Source: Polaromonas sp. (lineage in GTDB: Bacteria; Pseudomonadota; Gammaproteobacteria; Burkholderiales; Burkholderiaceae_C). Taken from it: a stretch of DNA of 35,477 nt. The notes beneath the pieces were generated by a model. The model ran no database searches. It saw nothing but the letters and a program-made list of their open reading frames with translations, and had not been told where the DNA came from. This document shows positions 33,599 through 35,477 of the stretch, one piece after another. The DNA lies in the NCBI GenBank assembly GCA_030683705.1, contig JAUXPP010000002.1, positions 1 to 35,477 of the forward strand, in the 5' to 3' direction. A program made the position numbers and the translations under genes. The first letter of the stretch is position 1. Each line of letters starts with the position of its first letter.

Positions 33599-34594
33599 TC
33601 AGCCCGCCTGCCAGGTCAATACGATCTTGCCGATGTGCTGGTTGGACTCCATCAGCGCATGCGCCTGGGCCGCATCAGCCGCCGCAAACGTGCTGTGAAT
33701 CACCGGCCTGATGGCCCCCCTGGCCAGCAAGGGCCAGACCTTGTCCTTCAAGGCCTGGGCAATCGCCGCCTTGAACTCGACGGAACGCGGCCGCAAGGTG
33801 GAACCAGTGATGGTCAGACGCTTGCGGAGCACCAGACCGGCATTGAATTCGGCCTTGGTGCCGCCCTGCACTGCGATGAAGACCAGGCGGCCATCCTCAG
33901 CCAGGCAGCCCATCTCACGCGCCACATAACTGCCGGCGACCATGTCCAGGATGACGTTCACGCCCTTGCCGGCCGTCAGCGTCTTGACCTCTTCGGCGAA
34001 ATCGGCCGTCTTGTAGTTGATGGCGTGGTCCGCCCCGAGCTTCAGGCAGGCGGCACACTTGTCGTCGCTGCCGGCCGTCACGATCACGGTGGCGCCCATG
34101 GCCTTGGCCATCTGGATCGCCGTCACGCCGATGCCGCTGGAGCCACCCTGAATCAGCAGCGTTTCACCCGCCTGCAGACGCGCGCGGTCGAACACATTGC
34201 TCCAGACCGTGAAAAAGGTTTCCGGCAATGAGGCGGCTTCGATGTCGCTGAATCCTTCCGGTACCGGCAGGCACTGGCCCACCGGCGCCGCGCACAGCTC
34301 GGCGTAACCGCCACCGGCGACCAGCGCGCAAACACGATCGCCGACCTTCAGACCGGCTTGCGCCATGGCGGCAACATCCCCGCTGACAATGACCCCCGCC
34401 ACCTCAAGCCCGGGAATATCCGAGGCACCCGGCGGAACCGGATAGTTGCCGGTGCGCTGCAGCACATCGGGGCGATTCACCCCGGAGGCGGCTACACGAA
34501 TCAGCACCTCGCCCGCGCCGGCGACCGGATCGGGCCGCTCGCCCAGGCGCAGCACGTCCGGCGCGCCGTAGGAAGTGATTTCAACTGCTTTCAT
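33599..34594 (-). CDS. NAD(P)H-quinone oxidoreductase, PIG3/zeta-crystallin-like
   Basis: This is a 331-aa zinc-free medium-chain dehydrogenase/reductase. The start [20 protein letters not shown], the loop [20 protein letters not shown] and the NAD(P)-binding [20 protein letters not shown] (G150-G155) identify the PIG3/QOR group. Further support comes from [20 protein letters not shown] and [18 protein letters not shown]. It reduces quinones or other reactive carbonyls with NADPH. The true substrate is not predictable. It is immediately upstream of tpiA, and 73 bases separate it from pnp. Confidence 0.94.
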   Translation of the reverse strand: MKAVEITSYGAPDVLRLGERPDPVAGAGEVLIRVAASGVNRPDVLQRTGNYPVPPGASDIPGLEVAGVIVSGDVAAMAQAGLKVGDRVCALVAGGGYAELCAAPVGQCLPVPEGFSDIEAASLPETFFTVWSNVFDRARLQAGETLLIQGGSSGIGVTAIQMAKAMGATVIVTAGSDDKCAACLKLGADHAINYKTADFAEEVKTLTAGKGVNVILDMVAGSYVAREMGCLAEDGRLVFIAVQGGTKAEFNAGLVLRKRLTITGSTLRPRSVEFKAAIAQALKDKVWPLLARGAIRPVIHSTFAAADAAQAHALMESNQHIGKIVLTWQAG

Positions 34595-34638
34595 GCAAAT
34601 TCTTCAGGTGTTTTGTGGCTGCAGCGCTTTCCGGACAT

Positions 34639-34671
34639 GCGCCGGCAGCTACAAAATCAATAGCAAATCAG
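34639..34671 (+). repeat. Family 1 dispersed repeat, copy 4, containing the pnp stop codon
   Basis: GCGCCGGCAGCTAC, AAAATCA, ATAGC, AAATCAG; the same order and spacing as the other three copies. An upstream GCGC (34624-34627, GCGCTTTCCGGACATGCGC overall) forms the first hairpin. The TCA at 34668-34670, inside the repeat, is the stop codon of pnp on the minus strand. Confidence 0.75.
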
Positions 34672-35477
34672 CCCTGGTCCTGGCCTTGGGCAGGACGGTC
34701 CAACAGCGCCTTCATGGACAGCTTGACACGGCCTTTTTCGTCGGTTTCGAGGACCTTGACCTTGACGATCTGGCCTTCGCTCAGGTAGTCGGTCACACGC
34801 TCGACACGCTCGTGGGCGATCTGGCTGATGTGCAGCAGGCCGTCCTTGCCGGGCATCAGGTTGACCAGCGCACCGAAGTCGAGGATCTTGGTGATCGCGC
34901 CTTCGTAGACCTTGCCGATTTCGACCTCGGCGGTGATCTCGGCGATACGGCGCTTGGCTTCATCGGCCTTGGCGCTGTCGTTGGAAGCGATGGTGATGGT
35001 GCCGTCTTCCTCGATGTTGATCTGCGTGCCGGTTTCTTCGGTCAGCGCGCGGATCACGGCGCCGCCCTTGCCGATCACGTCGCGGATCTTCTCGGGATTG
35101 ATCTTCATGACATACAGGCGCGGCGCGAAGTCGGAGACTTCGGCCTTGGCTTCGCCCATGGCTTCCTGCATCTTGCCCAGGATGTGCATGCGGGCTTCCT
35201 TGGCCTGGGCCAGCGCGACCTGCATGATTTCCTTGGTGATGCCCTGGATCTTGATGTCCATCTGCAGCGCCGAGATGCCGTTGGTGGTGCCAGCGACCTT
35301 GAAGTCCATGTCGCCCAGATGATCTTCGTCACCCAGGATGTCGGTCAGCACGGCGAAGCGGTTGCCGTCCTTGATCAGGCCCATGGCGATGCCGGCCACG
35401 TGGGCCTTCATCGGCACGCCGGCGTCCATCAGCGACAGACAGCCGCCGCAGACCGAAGCCATCGACGAGGAGCCGTT
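34668..35477 (-). CDS. pnp: Polyribonucleotide nucleotidyltransferase (PNPase), C-terminal part (cut by window edge)
   Basis: PNPase degrades RNA from the 3' end using phosphate. Only the last 269 residues are visible; the family is about 700 long, so the start lies beyond base 35477. Present are the end of the second RNase PH domain, with the [12 protein letters not shown] phosphate-binding stretch and [20 protein letters not shown], the aspartates in [20 protein letters not shown], the KH domain ([20 protein letters not shown]) and the S1 domain ([20 protein letters not shown], then [14 protein letters not shown]). The last codons fall in a Family 1 repeat. Confidence 0.97.
   Translation of the reverse strand, partial: NGSSSMASVCGGCLSLMDAGVPMKAHVAGIAMGLIKDGNRFAVLTDILGDEDHLGDMDFKVAGTTNGISALQMDIKIQGITKEIMQVALAQAKEARMHILGKMQEAMGEAKAEVSDFAPRLYVMKINPEKIRDVIGKGGAVIRALTEETGTQINIEEDGTITIASNDSAKADEAKRRIAEITAEVEIGKVYEGAITKILDFGALVNLMPGKDGLLHISQIAHERVERVTDYLSEGQIVKVKVLETDEKGRVKLSMKALLDRPAQGQDQG

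Overview
The window looks like chromosomal backbone DNA from a beta-proteobacterium of the order Burkholderiales, most likely family Comamonadaceae (Polaromonas/Rhodoferax/Variovorax-like). The evidence is high GC coding DNA, the gene order alaA-hom-thrC next to molybdenum-cofactor genes, the order tpiA-secG-tRNA-Leu(GAG)-nuoA to nuoN followed by a DUF2818 gene, and a Bug-type solute receptor. This assignment comes from gene order and protein resemblance. No database was searched.

Layout. (1) 1-1866: the 5' part of clpB (minus strand, cut by the window edge) with a sigma-32-like promoter, divergent from an unrecognised 202-aa gene. (2) 1883-4958: a small catabolic-looking module with an FAD monooxygenase and a Bug receptor on the minus strand and a divergent MarR regulator. 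A palindrome sits on the putative receptor promoter. (3) 4968-7483: mobB-moeA-moaD-moaE, tightly coupled molybdenum-cofactor genes. (4) 7561-11668: alaA-hom-thrC, alanine and threonine biosynthesis. (5) 11843-15480, plus strand: a Mth938/NDUFAF3-like protein, a Bcp/PrxQ peroxiredoxin, a clear terminator, a PIN-PhoH ATPase, a small unknown gene and a guanine-deaminase-like enzyme. (6) 15477-32100, minus strand: the complete 14-gene respiratory complex I operon nuoA-N, followed by DUF2818, Nudix, DUF1178 and RNase H-like genes. (7) 32195-34594: tRNA-Leu, secG, tpiA and a PIG3-like quinone oxidoreductase. (8) 34668-35477: the 3' part of pnp, cut by the window edge.

Most of the window is housekeeping. 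The most unusual content is two families of short dispersed repeats, each with one copy between genes and one copy inside a protein-coding gene without breaking the frame. Family 1 is about 33 nt, with core GGCAGCTAT-N7-ATAGC, and has four copies (3290, 7501, 13231, 34639). The 13231 copy is translated inside the phoH-like gene, and the 34639 copy contains the stop codon of pnp. Family 2 is about 83 nt. It fills the gap between nuoI and nuoH, and a second copy lies inside thrC, where it adds roughly 28-32 residues just before the conserved PSGNFGN strand. The behaviour recalls the protein-coding palindromic elements known from Rickettsia, but here it is inferred only from this window.

No gene-free stretch exceeds 300 bases. 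The longest gaps are 1059-1257 (promoters), 3125-3323 (repeat mosaic), 11669-11842 (a possible -10 box) and 32280-32393 (two hairpins). No CRISPR array, insertion sequence, rRNA or prophage gene was seen.
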